This document shows, piece after piece, positions 30,016-38,931 of a stretch of DNA of 38,931 nucleotides (its first letter is position 1; every line of letters begins with the position of its first letter). The stretch lies in the NCBI GenBank assembly GCA_937870835.1, contig CALMWW010000005.1, positions 1-38,931 of the forward strand. Reading direction: 5' to 3'. The notes under the pieces were generated by a model. The model saw nothing but the letters and a program-made list of their open reading frames with translations. It was not told the DNA's origin and ran no database searches. The stretch comes from an uncultured bacterium (GTDB taxonomy: Bacteria > Patescibacteriota > Minisyncoccia > Minisyncoccales > Minisyncoccaceae). Position numbers and translations under genes: made by a program.

Positions 30016-32463
30016 ATGAAAGAACAATATCAACCACAAATAATAGAGAAGAAATGGCAGGATTATTGGGAACTAAATAAAATTTTTGAAACCAAAGAAA
30101 TAGCAAATCAACCTAAAATATATATTTTAGATATGTTTCCATATCCCTCTGGGGTTGGCATTCATGTGGGCCACCTAAAGGGATATGTAGCTACTGATAT
30201 TTTGGCGCGTTTAAAAAGAATGCAAGGATTTAATGTTTTACATCCGATTGGCTGGGATGCTTTTGGTTTGCCCGCGGAAAATTTTGCTGTCAAAACCGGC
30301 ATTCATCCGGTTATTACTACTGCCGAAAATATAGCTAATATTAAAAGTCAGTTTAAGAAAGTTGGTTTAAGTTATGATTGGGATAGAGAAATAAATACTA
30401 CTGATCCAAATTATTATAAATGGACGCAGTGGATATTCTTAAAATTATATGAACATAATTTAGCTTACAAAAAAATATTGCCTATTAATTGGTGTCCTTC
30501 TTGCAAAACTGGGTTAGCAAATGAAGAGGTTGTGAGTGGTTGCTGTGAACGGTGTGGCGCTAAAGTTACCAAAAAAGAATTAAACCAATGGGTTTTGAAA
30601 ATTACCGAATACGCAAACCGGCTTTTAGAAGATTTAGAACCATTAGATTGGCCAGAAAAAATTAAAGAAATGCAAAGAAATTGGATTGGACGAAGCGAAG
30701 GATGGGAGTTGATTTTTAATCTTAAAAATAGCGATGAAAAAATTGTTGTTTTTACAACTAGGGCCGATACTTTATTTGGATGCACATATATTGTTTTAGC
30801 TCCTGAACATCCTTTAATCAAAAAAATTATTAATCAAATTGAAAATAAGGAAGAAGTATTAGATTATATTGAGCAAAGTAAAAATAAAAGCGACATAGAA
30901 AGAATTAGCGAAGTTAAAAATAAAACCGGTATAGAGGTTAAAGGGCTTGTTGCCATTAATCCAATTAATGAGCAAGAAATAAAAATTTTTGTAGCCGATT
31001 ATGTTTTAGGAGAATATGGAACCGGAGCAGTAATGGCTGTACCAGCTCATGATGAGCGAGATTTTGATTTTGCGAAAAAATATCAGTTGCCAATTAAATA
31101 TGTAATAAAGCCAAAAACAGAAAATAATCAAAATCCGTTTTCTAATAATATAGTTGAATTTAATCAAGCTTTTATTGAAGACGGAATTTTATTAAATTCC
31201 GGTGAATTTAATGGATTGTCATCTGAAGAAGCCCGGGAAAAGATTGGCCAAAAATTAAAACAACAAAATAAAGCCGAAAAAAAAGTCAATTATAAACTTC
31301 GTGATTGGATTTTCAGTCGGCAAAGATATTGGGGCGAACCAATTCCAATTATTCAGTGCGAAAAATGCGGTTTAGTGCCTTTAGAGGAAAAAGATTTACC
31401 ATTAGAATTGCCCCAGGTAGAAAAATATGAACCGACTGGAACTGGTGAATCTCCTTTAGCTAATATAAGTGAATGGGTTAATGTAAAATGTCCTCGCTGC
31501 GGCGGATTAGCCAAAAGAGAAACCAATACAATGCCTCAATGGGCTGGTAGTTGTTGGTATTATTTAAGATATCTTGACCCTCATAATAATCAAGCTTTAG
31601 TTGATTCAGAAAAAGAAAAAAAATGGATGCCGGTTGATTTATATGTAGGGGGTGTTGAACATGCAGTTTTGCATTTGCTTTATGCGCGTTTTTGGCACAA
31701 ATTTTTATTTGATATTGGCGTTGTTTCTACTAAAGAACCTTTTCAATCTTTAAGAAACCAAGGGCTTATTTTAGCTTATGATGGACAAAAAATGTCTAAA
31801 TCAAAAGGCAATGTTGTTTCTCCAGATGAAATTATTGATGAATTTGGCGCTGATACTTTACGGGTTTATGAAATGTTTATGGGTCCTTTTGACCAAGCAA
31901 TTATTTGGAATCCTCAAGGAGTTAGGGGTGTTTTTAGATTTTTAAATCGGACTTGGGATTTAATTATGGAAGCAAAAGATAATTTAAGCAGTTCAGCAGA
32001 AGTAATGTCTGAAACGGAAAAGTTAATTAAAAAGACAACCCAAGAATTAGAAAAAATGAAATTTAATACTGCAATTGCGTTTTTTATGGAATATATTAAT
32101 TTTGTTTCAGAGAGAAAAACCGAGTTAGGAAGAGAAGCAATTGAAAAGTTTTTAATTATTTTTTATCCTTTTGCCCCTCATTTTTGTGAAGAACTATGGG
32201 AGCAATTAGGACATCAAGAAAGCTTAAGCTTGGTTTCTTGGCCTAAAGCAAATGAACAAATTATTTTAAAAAATAAAACCATTTTAGTAGTTCAAATTAA
32301 TGGCAAAGTAAGAGATAAATTAGAAGTAGAAGAAGGATTAAGCCAAGAGCAAATTTTAGATGTCTTAAAGAAAAATAAAAAAATAATTAAATGGTTGGAT
32401 GGCGAAGCAATTAAAAATGTTATTTTTGTGCCTAATAAAATTATTAATCTTTTAACAAAATAA
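30016..32463 (+). CDS. leuS: Leucyl-tRNA synthetase
   Basis: An 815-residue class I synthetase of bacterial type. It has the N-terminal FPYPSGVGIHVGHLKGY (HVGH at 50-53), a Cys cluster CPSCKTGLANEEV and CERCGA, an editing domain with VFTTRADTLFGCTYIVLAPEH and VMAVPAHDERDFDFA, the second zinc-like CEKCGLVPL and KCPRCGG, YVGGVEHAVLHLLYARFWHKFL, KMSKS (592-596), and a C-terminal anticodon domain plus the Leu-specific tail. It follows the small membrane protein and is followed by glmS after two bases. Confidence 0.98.
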   Translation: MKEQYQPQIIEKKWQDYWELNKIFETKEIANQPKIYILDMFPYPSGVGIHVGHLKGYVATDILARLKRMQGFNVLHPIGWDAFGLPAENFAVKTGIHPVITTAENIANIKSQFKKVGLSYDWDREINTTDPNYYKWTQWIFLKLYEHNLAYKKILPINWCPSCKTGLANEEVVSGCCERCGAKVTKKELNQWVLKITEYANRLLEDLEPLDWPEKIKEMQRNWIGRSEGWELIFNLKNSDEKIVVFTTRADTLFGCTYIVLAPEHPLIKKIINQIENKEEVLDYIEQSKNKSDIERISEVKNKTGIEVKGLVAINPINEQEIKIFVADYVLGEYGTGAVMAVPAHDERDFDFAKKYQLPIKYVIKPKTENNQNPFSNNIVEFNQAFIEDGILLNSGEFNGLSSEEAREKIGQKLKQQNKAEKKVNYKLRDWIFSRQRYWGEPIPIIQCEKCGLVPLEEKDLPLELPQVEKYEPTGTGESPLANISEWVNVKCPRCGGLAKRETNTMPQWAGSCWYYLRYLDPHNNQALVDSEKEKKWMPVDLYVGGVEHAVLHLLYARFWHKFLFDIGVVSTKEPFQSLRNQGLILAYDGQKMSKSKGNVVSPDEIIDEFGADTLRVYEMFMGPFDQAIIWNPQGVRGVFRFLNRTWDLIMEAKDNLSSSAEVMSETEKLIKKTTQELEKMKFNTAIAFFMEYINFVSERKTELGREAIEKFLIIFYPFAPHFCEELWEQLGHQESLSLVSWPKANEQIILKNKTILVVQINGKVRDKLEVEEGLSQEQILDVLKKNKKIIKWLDGEAIKNVIFVPNKIINLLTK

Positions 32464-32465
32464 TT

Positions 32466-34280
32466 ATGTGTGGTATTGTTGGCTACATTGGCTCTAAAAG
32501 AGCGCTTCCCATTATTTTTTCGGGATTAAAAAGATTAGAATATCGCGGTTATGATAGTTATGGTGTTTGTGTTTTGAATGGTTTGCCCTTTTTATATAAA
32601 AATGTAGGTAAAATTTCGGAAAATACCGAAGATTTTGATAATGTTACGGGCAACGTTGGTATTGGGCATACTCGTTGGGCCACCACTGGAGAGGTTACAC
32701 AAGAAAATGCGCATCCTCACATAGATTGTCAAGGGCAGTTTTTTGTAGTCCATAATGGCATTGTTGAAAATTATAAAGAATTAAAACAAAAATTAATTAA
32801 AGAAGGACACCGCTTCCGTTCAGACACAGATACAGAGGTTATTGCGCATTTAATTGAAAAATATTTTGATAGTAAATTAGAAGAAGCAGTAGAGCGGGCA
32901 TTGCAAGACATTCGAGGCACTTATGGTTTAGCAGTTGTTTCTCCCCGCGACCCTAAAAAAATAGTGGTTGCACGAATGTCTTCTCCTCTAATTATTGGAG
33001 TAGGAACAAATGAATTTATTGTTGCGTCTGACCCGAGCGCTATTATTACTCGGACTCGCCAAATTATTAATTTAGATGATGGCGAAATAGCAGTTTTAAC
33101 TGAAAAAAATTTAGTTATAAGCAAAGAAAAGAAAGAATTAAATAAAAAAATTGAAATTATTGAGTGGGATTTAGAGCAAGCCGAAAAAGGCGGTTACGAG
33201 CATTTTATGTTGAAAGAAATTATGGAAGAGCCTAATATAATTGAAGATGCAATGAGAGGAAGATTATTGCCCGAAGAAGGTAATGTAAAATTGGGCGGAT
33301 TATTTTCCGTAGAAAAACAATTACGAGATGTTAATAATTTATTTTTAATTGGTTGCGGGACAGCTTATTATGCTTGTAAGGTGGGAGAGTATATGTTAGA
33401 AGAAAATGCCAACATTCCAAGCGCCACCGATGTTGGCTCTGAGTTTAGATATCGTAAGCCAGTGACCGATAAAAATACGGCGGCAATTTTTGTTTCTCAA
33501 TCTGGAGAAACAGCCGATACTTTAGCTGCTTTAAGAGAAATGAAAGAAAAAGGAGTTTTAACTTTAGGAGTGACCAATGTAGTTGGTTCGTCTCAAGCTC
33601 GAGAAAGTGAAGCAGGAGTTTATACCCGTTCTGGTCCTGAAATAGCCGTTGCTTCTACAAAAGCTTTCTTGGGGCAATTGACAACTTTAGCTATGATTAC
33701 TGTTTATTTAGGAAGACAAAGAGATATGTCAATTGTGACAGGTCGTCAAATTACTCAGAGCTTGTCAGGACTTCCTGATTTAGCAAGAAAAATTTTAGAG
33801 CAAGCCCCGGAAATTAAAGTAATTGCTAATAAATATAAAGATTATAAAAATTTTTGGTATATTGGCAGAAAATATAATTACCCGATTGCCTTAGAAGGAG
33901 CGTTAAAATTAAAAGAGATTTCTTATTTGCATGCCGAAGGAGTGGCGGGAGGAGAATTAAAGCATGGGCCCTTGGCCTTGATAGATGAAAATTGTCCGGT
34001 TGTAGCTATTTGCCCCTCTGATTCAGTTTATGAAAAAATGTTAAATAATATTGAAGAAGTTAAAGCGCGAAAAGGAAAAGTTATTGCTATTGCCACAGAG
34101 GGCAATGCTGAAATTAAAAATATTGTTGATGATGTTTTTTATATTCCAAAAACTTTAGAAATACTTACTCCCATTTTATCTGTTATTCCTTTGCATTTAT
34201 TTGCTTATTATGTTGCCGCTGCTCTTGGGAGAAATATTGATAAGCCCAAAAATTTAGCCAAAAGCGTTACTGTAGAATAA
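32466..34280 (+). CDS. glmS: Glucosamine-fructose-6-phosphate aminotransferase (isomerizing)
   Basis: A 604-residue enzyme with the N-terminal glutamine amidotransferase domain starting MCGIVGYIG, where Cys2 is the nucleophile, then HTRWATTGEVTQENAHPH and HNGIVENY. Two SIS domains follow (GCGTAYYACKVGEY and SQSGETADTLAALREM; then GRKYNYPIALEGALKLKEISY and GGELKHGPLALI), ending KPKNLAKSVTVE as in all GlmS proteins. It makes glucosamine-6-phosphate from fructose-6-phosphate and glutamine, the entry to UDP-GlcNAc and peptidoglycan. The glmU-like gene lies later in the same run of genes; no phosphoglucosamine mutase (GlmM) is in the window. Confidence 0.98.
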   Translation: MCGIVGYIGSKRALPIIFSGLKRLEYRGYDSYGVCVLNGLPFLYKNVGKISENTEDFDNVTGNVGIGHTRWATTGEVTQENAHPHIDCQGQFFVVHNGIVENYKELKQKLIKEGHRFRSDTDTEVIAHLIEKYFDSKLEEAVERALQDIRGTYGLAVVSPRDPKKIVVARMSSPLIIGVGTNEFIVASDPSAIITRTRQIINLDDGEIAVLTEKNLVISKEKKELNKKIEIIEWDLEQAEKGGYEHFMLKEIMEEPNIIEDAMRGRLLPEEGNVKLGGLFSVEKQLRDVNNLFLIGCGTAYYACKVGEYMLEENANIPSATDVGSEFRYRKPVTDKNTAAIFVSQSGETADTLAALREMKEKGVLTLGVTNVVGSSQARESEAGVYTRSGPEIAVASTKAFLGQLTTLAMITVYLGRQRDMSIVTGRQITQSLSGLPDLARKILEQAPEIKVIANKYKDYKNFWYIGRKYNYPIALEGALKLKEISYLHAEGVAGGELKHGPLALIDENCPVVAICPSDSVYEKMLNNIEEVKARKGKVIAIATEGNAEIKNIVDDVFYIPKTLEILTPILSVIPLHLFAYYVAAALGRNIDKPKNLAKSVTVE

Positions 34281-34297
34281 ATTTATAAATTATTAAA

Positions 34298-35953
34298 ATG
34301 AACAAAGAATATTCAATTATAATAGGGGGAGCAGCCGGTCAAGGGTCGCGCAAAGCAGGACTCCTTATTGCTAAAATTTTTAGTCAACTTGGCTATTATA
34401 TTTATATTTATGAAGATTACCAATCTTTGATAAAAGGCGGTCATAATTTTTCGCAAATTATTGCTTCAGAAAAGAAAAATCCAGCTCTAAAGTCAGAACT
34501 AAATTTTCTTTTAGCTTTAGACCAAAACACTATTGACCGCCATCAGAAAAAATTAAAAAAAGATGGTCTTTTATTTTTTAATAGCAACAAAATTAGCGCC
34601 GAGGGAATTGGCATTCCAGCTGATGAAATTTTGAAAGAATGTGACGGTTTGCCTATTATGGCAAACACAGCCTTAATAGCAGGAATGGCCAAAGGACTTG
34701 GTATAGATTGGGAGTTATTAAGAAGAGTTCTAGAACAAGAACTGCCTAAAGAAAAAGATAAAAATTTAATAATTGCAGAAAGAGCTTATAATCAAGCTAA
34801 ACAAATTTTTGTTGTTGAAAAAACAGGTTCTTCGATTTGTGATTTAATGACTGGAAATGAAGCCATTGCTCAAGGATTAGTTAAGGCTGGATTAGAAATT
34901 TATTTTGCTTATCCAATGACTCCAGCTTCTAGTATTTTACATTATTTAGCTTCTCATCAAAAAGATTGGGGAGTTTTAGCTGTTCAACCAGAAAGTGAAA
35001 TTGCTGTAGCAAGCGAAGCCCTAGGAGCTGCTTATGCTGGTAAACGGACTGCTGTCGGCACATCAGGGGGCGGTTTTTCTTTAATGGTAGAAAGTTTGAG
35101 CATGGCCGCGCAAGCGGAGCTTCCTTTTTTAGCAATTGATAGCCAAAGAATGGGGCCGGCCACTGGCGTGCCTACCTATGGGGCGCAATCAGATTTATTA
35201 TTTACTCTTTATGCTGGCCATGGTGATTTTAAGAGGTTTGTAGCTGCGCCATCTAATGCGGAAGAATCTTTTTATTGGGCTGGAACATTATTAAATTTAG
35301 CTTGGAAATATCAAACGCCAGCAATTTTATTAACCGACAAAGATGTATCAGAAGGAACTTTTTCTATTGAATCAGAATTATTCAAGCAAATTAAAAAACA
35401 AGAAGCTTTATTGTGGAATCAAAAAGGAGAATATCAGCGCTATAAAATTACCAATAAAGGAATATCTCCCTTAGCTTTCCCCGGACAGGCAAACGCGATA
35501 ATTAAATCTAATAGTTATGAGCATAATGAATTTGGAATTACTGAAGAGGTTGATAAAGATATAATTGAAGCAATGCAAAATAAACGTTTAGTAAAATACA
35601 AAGCCATGGAAGAAGAAGCAGAAAAATTGCCAGCTCTTAAAATTTTTGGTAATCAAAATTCAAAAATTGCGGTAGTGGCTTGGGGTTCAACCGTTTTAAC
35701 AGCTTGCGAAGCAGTTGAAAATTTAGAGTTAAAATTAATTCAACCTATTTTGATATCTCCATTTCCCAAAAAACAAATGCAAGCTGCTTTAAGGGGGGTT
35801 GAAAAAATTATTTGCGTTGAAGCAAACGCTTTGGGCCAAATGGCCATGCTTTTAGAAGAGCAGGGATTTCCTGTTTTTCAAAAAATATTAAAATATAAAG
35901 CTGAATTATTTTCAGTTGAAGAGCTAAAAGAAGAATTACAAAAAATAATTTAA
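34298..35953 (+). CDS. korA: 2-oxoacid:ferredoxin oxidoreductase, fused gamma-alpha subunit
   Basis: A 551-residue subunit. Residues 1 to about 170 are the gamma domain (IGGAAGQGSRKAGLLIAKIF, then EDYQSLIKGGHNFSQI); from about 180 the alpha domain follows (MTGNEAIAQGLVKAGLEIYFAYPMTPAS, QPESEIAVASEALGAAYAGKR, GTSGGGFSLMVESL, GPATGVPTYGAQSDL). The fused gamma-alpha layout is typical of KorA of the 2-oxoglutarate or branched-chain type. With KorB it decarboxylates a 2-oxoacid to an acyl-CoA and reduces ferredoxin. The substrate cannot be fixed from sequence; pyruvate or a branched-chain acid is possible. No ferredoxin-like delta subunit is adjacent. Confidence 0.9.
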   Translation: MNKEYSIIIGGAAGQGSRKAGLLIAKIFSQLGYYIYIYEDYQSLIKGGHNFSQIIASEKKNPALKSELNFLLALDQNTIDRHQKKLKKDGLLFFNSNKISAEGIGIPADEILKECDGLPIMANTALIAGMAKGLGIDWELLRRVLEQELPKEKDKNLIIAERAYNQAKQIFVVEKTGSSICDLMTGNEAIAQGLVKAGLEIYFAYPMTPASSILHYLASHQKDWGVLAVQPESEIAVASEALGAAYAGKRTAVGTSGGGFSLMVESLSMAAQAELPFLAIDSQRMGPATGVPTYGAQSDLLFTLYAGHGDFKRFVAAPSNAEESFYWAGTLLNLAWKYQTPAILLTDKDVSEGTFSIESELFKQIKKQEALLWNQKGEYQRYKITNKGISPLAFPGQANAIIKSNSYEHNEFGITEEVDKDIIEAMQNKRLVKYKAMEEEAEKLPALKIFGNQNSKIAVVAWGSTVLTACEAVENLELKLIQPILISPFPKKQMQAALRGVEKIICVEANALGQMAMLLEEQGFPVFQKILKYKAELFSVEELKEELQKII

Positions 35954-35976
35954 GGTAAATAAAAGTTATTAAAATT

Positions 35977-36777
35977 ATGGATTCATTTAATTTAGAAACA
36001 AACATTCAAAATACTTGGTGCCCCGGATGCGGAAATTTTGGTATTATAAGCGCTTTTAAGCAGGCCATTCAAGAGATTATAAAAAACGGTTTTTCTAAAG
36101 AAAAAATTGTAGTTGTAGGTGACATTGGTTGCAATAGTAAAATTGTAGATTATTTAGCGCTAAATAGTTTAATTGGTTTGCATGGTCGTTCAGTTGTTAC
36201 TGCTGAAGGCATTAAATTAGCCAATCCAGAGTTAAAAGTTTTTGTTTTTTTGGGAGACGGAGCTGGTTTAGATGAAGGAATTGAACATTTAATTCATGCA
36301 GCTAAACGCAATTCTAATATTAAAGTAATTTTGCACAATAATCGTTTATTTGCTTTAACAACAGGACAATTTACAGCTGTTTCTCCGGAAGGATTTAAAA
36401 GCGCTTCTAGCCCTTTTGGAACGATAGAAGAGCCCCTTAATCCCTTAAAGCAAATGATAGTTTCGCGAGCCTCTTTTGTAGCGCGTGGGTATTCAGCCAA
36501 AATTGAGCATCTTAAAAATTTAATTTTAGCAGCTGATAAGCAAGATGGGTTTGCTTATATAGAAGTTTTACAGCCTTGTATTTCATTTTTTAATACTATT
36601 GAATTTTATAATCAAAAAGTTTATGAATTAGCCGGGCACGATATAAGTTCAGAAGCAGCAGCCCTAAAGTTAGCTAGTGAGTGGGAATATAATGCCGAAG
36701 GAAAAATTCCCTTAGGAATATTTTTTGCTAAATCACGGCCAGTTTTTGAAACAAAAGCTTATAGCTTTATAAAATAA
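35977..36777 (+). CDS. korB: 2-oxoacid:ferredoxin oxidoreductase, thiamine-binding beta subunit
   Basis: A 266-residue beta subunit with NTWCPGCGNFGIISAFKQAI at the start (cysteines of the cluster region), GDIGCNSKIVDYL, HGRSVVTAEGIKLANPELKVFVFLGDGAGLDEGIEH (the thiamine-diphosphate motif GDG...), and HNNRLFALTTGQFTAVSP. It is the catalytic partner of the preceding gamma-alpha subunit, 23 bases downstream. The stop overlaps the start of yvcK by one base. GDGAGLDEG replaces the more usual GDGDxxxIG, a variation also seen in archaeal-like forms. Confidence 0.92.
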   Translation: MDSFNLETNIQNTWCPGCGNFGIISAFKQAIQEIIKNGFSKEKIVVVGDIGCNSKIVDYLALNSLIGLHGRSVVTAEGIKLANPELKVFVFLGDGAGLDEGIEHLIHAAKRNSNIKVILHNNRLFALTTGQFTAVSPEGFKSASSPFGTIEEPLNPLKQMIVSRASFVARGYSAKIEHLKNLILAADKQDGFAYIEVLQPCISFFNTIEFYNQKVYELAGHDISSEAAALKLASEWEYNAEGKIPLGIFFAKSRPVFETKAYSFIK

Positions 36778-37736
36778 TGATTTTATTTAGAAGAAAAAAA
36801 AGAATTGTGTGTATTGGAGGAGGAAGCGGGATGCCACGAGCCGTGCTTTCAGAACTTAAAAAAACTCCCCACTATTTAACTGTTATTTCAGCAGTTTTAG
36901 ATTCAGGCGGGTCGGCTGGAGAATTAAGGCAAGACTATCAGACGATTGCTTTTGGCGATATTCGGCGAGCTTTTATAGAATTAGTTGATTGGCCATTAGA
37001 TATTAAAGATTATTTAAGTTTTCGTTTTCAAGGCGGTTGTTTAGATAATCATGTTTTAGCTAATATTATGCTTTCTGCCTTATATCTTTCGGAAAAAAAA
37101 TACCGGATGTTTTTTGAAAAAATTAATAAATTATTGCCAGACCGGCAATGTATTTTACCAGCCACAGTTTCTAATTCTCATTTGCACGCTATTTTAGAAA
37201 ATGGCGAAGAGATCAAAGGAGAAGAAAACATAGATGTGCCAAAGCATGACAGTAATTTAAGAATTAAAAAAATATTTCTTGCGCCAGAAGCCAATCCTTG
37301 TCCCATTACCTTAAAAAAAATAGCGGAAGCAGATGCAATTATTATTGGGCCCGGAGATTTATATACTTCTTTGTTGCAAACTCTTTTAATTAATGGTTTA
37401 GGGGAGGCAATTATAAAAAGTTCAGCTAAAAAAATTTTAATTTGTAATCTTATGACCAAGAGAGGAGAATCTAATAATTTTAATGTTCAAGATTTTAGTA
37501 ATGAGATTGAGCGTTATTTAGGAGGAGAATTAGATTATGTTATCTATAACAGCGCCGAACCTTCAAAAAAGCGCTTATCACAATACTTAAAAGAGCGCTC
37601 GGAATTATTAAGTATGGTTGAGGTTCCTTTAGGATTAGATAATAAAAAATTTATCGGCGCTGATTTATTAGAATTGCGTGGGCCAATTGTCCATAATCCT
37701 ATTGTTTTAAATAAAATAATCTTAAAATTAATTTAA
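36777..37736 (+). CDS. yvcK: YvcK/CofD-like gluconeogenesis factor family protein
   Basis: A 319-residue protein with the YvcK/CofD fold: RIVCIGGGSGMPRAVLSEL near the start, AVLDSGGSAGELRQDY, GDIRRAF, GGCLDNHVLANIMLSALY, and ADAIIIGPGDLYTSLLQTLL. YvcK is needed for normal cell shape and growth on gluconeogenic carbon sources in Bacillus, and binds UDP-sugars there. The CofD branch instead makes a deazaflavin cofactor, but no F420 genes are seen. The position next to a glmU-like gene suits a role in UDP-GlcNAc and cell-wall control. It overlaps both neighbours by a single base (TAATG junctions). Confidence 0.88.
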   Translation: MILFRRKKRIVCIGGGSGMPRAVLSELKKTPHYLTVISAVLDSGGSAGELRQDYQTIAFGDIRRAFIELVDWPLDIKDYLSFRFQGGCLDNHVLANIMLSALYLSEKKYRMFFEKINKLLPDRQCILPATVSNSHLHAILENGEEIKGEENIDVPKHDSNLRIKKIFLAPEANPCPITLKKIAEADAIIIGPGDLYTSLLQTLLINGLGEAIIKSSAKKILICNLMTKRGESNNFNVQDFSNEIERYLGGELDYVIYNSAEPSKKRLSQYLKERSELLSMVEVPLGLDNKKFIGADLLELRGPIVHNPIVLNKIILKLI

Positions 37737-38914
37737 TGCAAGCAATTATTTTGGCCTCTGGCCAAGGAACTAGATTTGTGCCATTTTCTATAACCAAACC
37801 AAAACCTCTTTTTTCGGTTTTTGGGCAATCTATTTTAGAGCATAACTTAAATGCTTTAATTGGAATTGTAGATGAGGTTTTAATAATTATAGGTTATAAA
37901 AAAGAACAAGTTAAAGAATTAATTGGAAATAAATATAAGGGAATTAAAATAAAATATATTGACCAAGATGAGCAAACAGGAACAGGGGCAGCTGCAAAGT
38001 TAGCCGCCCCGTACTTAAAAGATAAATTTTTGCTTTTGAATGGTGATGATTATTATTTTCAAGAAGATATAAAAAGAGCAATAAATAATTTTCCGAGTAT
38101 ACTTGTGAAAGAGCATTCTAATCCATCGGCCTTTGGTGTAGTTTCTGTTTTAGATGCTAAAGTTGTAGATTTAATTGAAAAACCAGTTAATCCTTCTACT
38201 AATTTAGTTAATACTGGTTTATATTATCTGCCCAAAAGTATTTTTGAATTTCAGATTGAAAAATCTTTACGCGGAGAATATGAATTTACTGACTACCTAA
38301 GGCTTTTTTTAGAAAAAAATGATTTATACTTTACAATAGCGCAAAATTGGTTTCCGGCTTCTTATCCTTGGGATATTTTTAATGCCTTGCCAATGCTTTT
38401 TCAAGAAAAAGAAAAAATTAATCAAGGAATAATAGAATCTAATGTAGAAATAAAGGGCGACATTATTGTGGGCAAGGGGAGCGTAATAAAAAGCGGAGCT
38501 TATTTAGAAGGTTTGGTTTATATTGGAGAAAATTGTGTGGTTGGTCCAAATTGTTTTATTCATGGCGTTACTTCTATTGGAAATTATTGTCATATTGGCA
38601 ATGCTGTGGAAATAAAAAATTCAATTTTAGGAAATTATACTAATGTTGCTCACTTGTCTTATGTGGGAGATTCAATTATCGGAGATAATTGCAATTTGGC
38701 GGCTGGAATCATTACCGCCAATTTAAGACACGATAATGCCAATGTTAAAACCAAAGTTAAAGGTAATTTAGTTGATACTCAAAGAAATAAACTCGGCGCT
38801 TTAATCGGAGATAATGTTAAAATTGGGGTAGGCACCTTAATTAATCCGGGTCGGAAAATATGGCCCAATAAAACAACCTTGCCGGGCTTGATTGTAAAAG
38901 ATGATATTGAATGA
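37736..38914 (+). CDS. glmU: Archaeal-type bifunctional sugar-1-phosphate nucleotidylyltransferase/acetyltransferase (GlmU-like)
   Basis: A 392-residue protein. The N-terminal nucleotidyltransferase domain has ILASGQGTRFVPFSITKPKPL, NGDDYYF, and VVDLIEKP, with VNTGLYYLP. From about residue 235 a left-handed beta-helix of hexapeptide repeats begins (IKGDIIVGKGSVIKSGAYLEG, IGENCVVGPNCFIHGVTSIG) and ends GIITANLRHDNANVKTKVKG. This layout resembles Sulfolobus ST0452, which has both acetyltransferase and uridylyltransferase activities, more than E. coli GlmU, whose first domain differs. It most likely makes UDP-GlcNAc or a related nucleotide sugar, downstream of GlmS. It ends 17 bases before the window edge, so the right neighbour is unknown. 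Confidence 0.85.
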   Translation: MQAIILASGQGTRFVPFSITKPKPLFSVFGQSILEHNLNALIGIVDEVLIIIGYKKEQVKELIGNKYKGIKIKYIDQDEQTGTGAAAKLAAPYLKDKFLLLNGDDYYFQEDIKRAINNFPSILVKEHSNPSAFGVVSVLDAKVVDLIEKPVNPSTNLVNTGLYYLPKSIFEFQIEKSLRGEYEFTDYLRLFLEKNDLYFTIAQNWFPASYPWDIFNALPMLFQEKEKINQGIIESNVEIKGDIIVGKGSVIKSGAYLEGLVYIGENCVVGPNCFIHGVTSIGNYCHIGNAVEIKNSILGNYTNVAHLSYVGDSIIGDNCNLAAGIITANLRHDNANVKTKVKGNLVDTQRNKLGALIGDNVKIGVGTLINPGRKIWPNKTTLPGLIVKDDIE

Positions 38915-38931
38915 TGTTCTTGCTGTTAAAT

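Noticed and set aside
1-38931. Recoding of UGA as glycine (as in Gracilibacteria/SR1)
   Set aside because: Several well-defined genes, including elp3, smpB and the histidine phosphatase before ileS, end with TGA at the expected length.
1-38931. tRNA genes
   Set aside because: All spacers of 60 bases or more were read for cloverleaf ends and TTCRA loops; only the tmRNA tRNA-like domain was found.

Overview
The window is a compact, strongly AT-rich stretch of bacterial chromosome. Genes mostly abut or overlap by a few bases. Ribosome binding sites of the AGGAGG type are almost absent, and TGA is used as an ordinary stop, so the code is standard. The gene repertoire points to the Candidate Phyla Radiation (Patescibacteria), most likely a Parcubacteria-like lineage: stand-alone Elp3, an EndoQ-like nuclease, eukaryal-type IleRS and GlyRS, an archaeal-type GlmU, a 2-oxoacid:ferredoxin oxidoreductase with no respiratory genes, and pilin-like and DUF11-like surface proteins. 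This placement is inferred from gene content; no 16S rRNA gene is present.

Layout. Bases 1-172 hold REP-like palindromes and direct repeats. Bases 173-2540 hold a divergent pair, elp3 and a Trm9-like methyltransferase. Bases 2590-5702 run rightward: a LOG/SLOG-fold protein, an EF-Tu domain-2 protein with a Lys-Thr tail, an EndoQ-like nuclease and a slipin. Convergent mltG follows across a perfect bidirectional terminator. Bases 6800-7072 contain back-to-back promoters and a small transcription unit that is either a structured RNA or a 30-residue peptide. Bases 7073-12837 run rightward: GreA-like factor, a membrane-anchored hydrolase-like protein, a flippase-like membrane protein, a half-size MFS protein, polX and a PP-loop tRNA-thiolation-type protein. 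Bases 12864-14737 run leftward as smpB-ssrA-infC-rpmI-rplT. From 14910 to the end everything runs rightward: argS, an MGMT-like protein, a histidine phosphatase, ileS, surface-protein genes, glyQS, a coiled-coil membrane protein, an M16 peptidase, an AI-2E family protein, metG, tatD, a small membrane protein, leuS, glmS, a two-subunit oxoacid:ferredoxin oxidoreductase, yvcK and a glmU-like gene.

The most notable finding is a one-piece tmRNA gene on the minus strand at 13935-14280. It is recognised from its G3-U70 acceptor stem, P2 helix, PK1 and tag reading frame. It is wedged between smpB and infC with no spacer: the last codons and stop of smpB form the 5' strand of the tmRNA acceptor stem, and infC begins within a few bases of the tmRNA 3' end. 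Processing of tmRNA ends would therefore be expected to remove the smpB stop codon and could release a leaderless infC message. The predicted tag is DNLFEQPALAYA, which does not end in the usual LAA, and the T-loop is atypical.

The second notable finding is the Elp3/Trm9-like pair, which in eukaryotes act in sequence on wobble uridine (cm5U to mcm5U). Here they sit head to head in a bacterium, and a PP-loop enzyme of the thiolation type lies elsewhere in the window. Overall the window is dominated by translation (five aminoacyl-tRNA synthetases, IF-3, L20, L35, SmpB, tmRNA, tRNA modification), with envelope precursor synthesis (GlmS, GlmU-like, YvcK, MltG) and DNA repair (EndoQ-like, PolX, MGMT-like).
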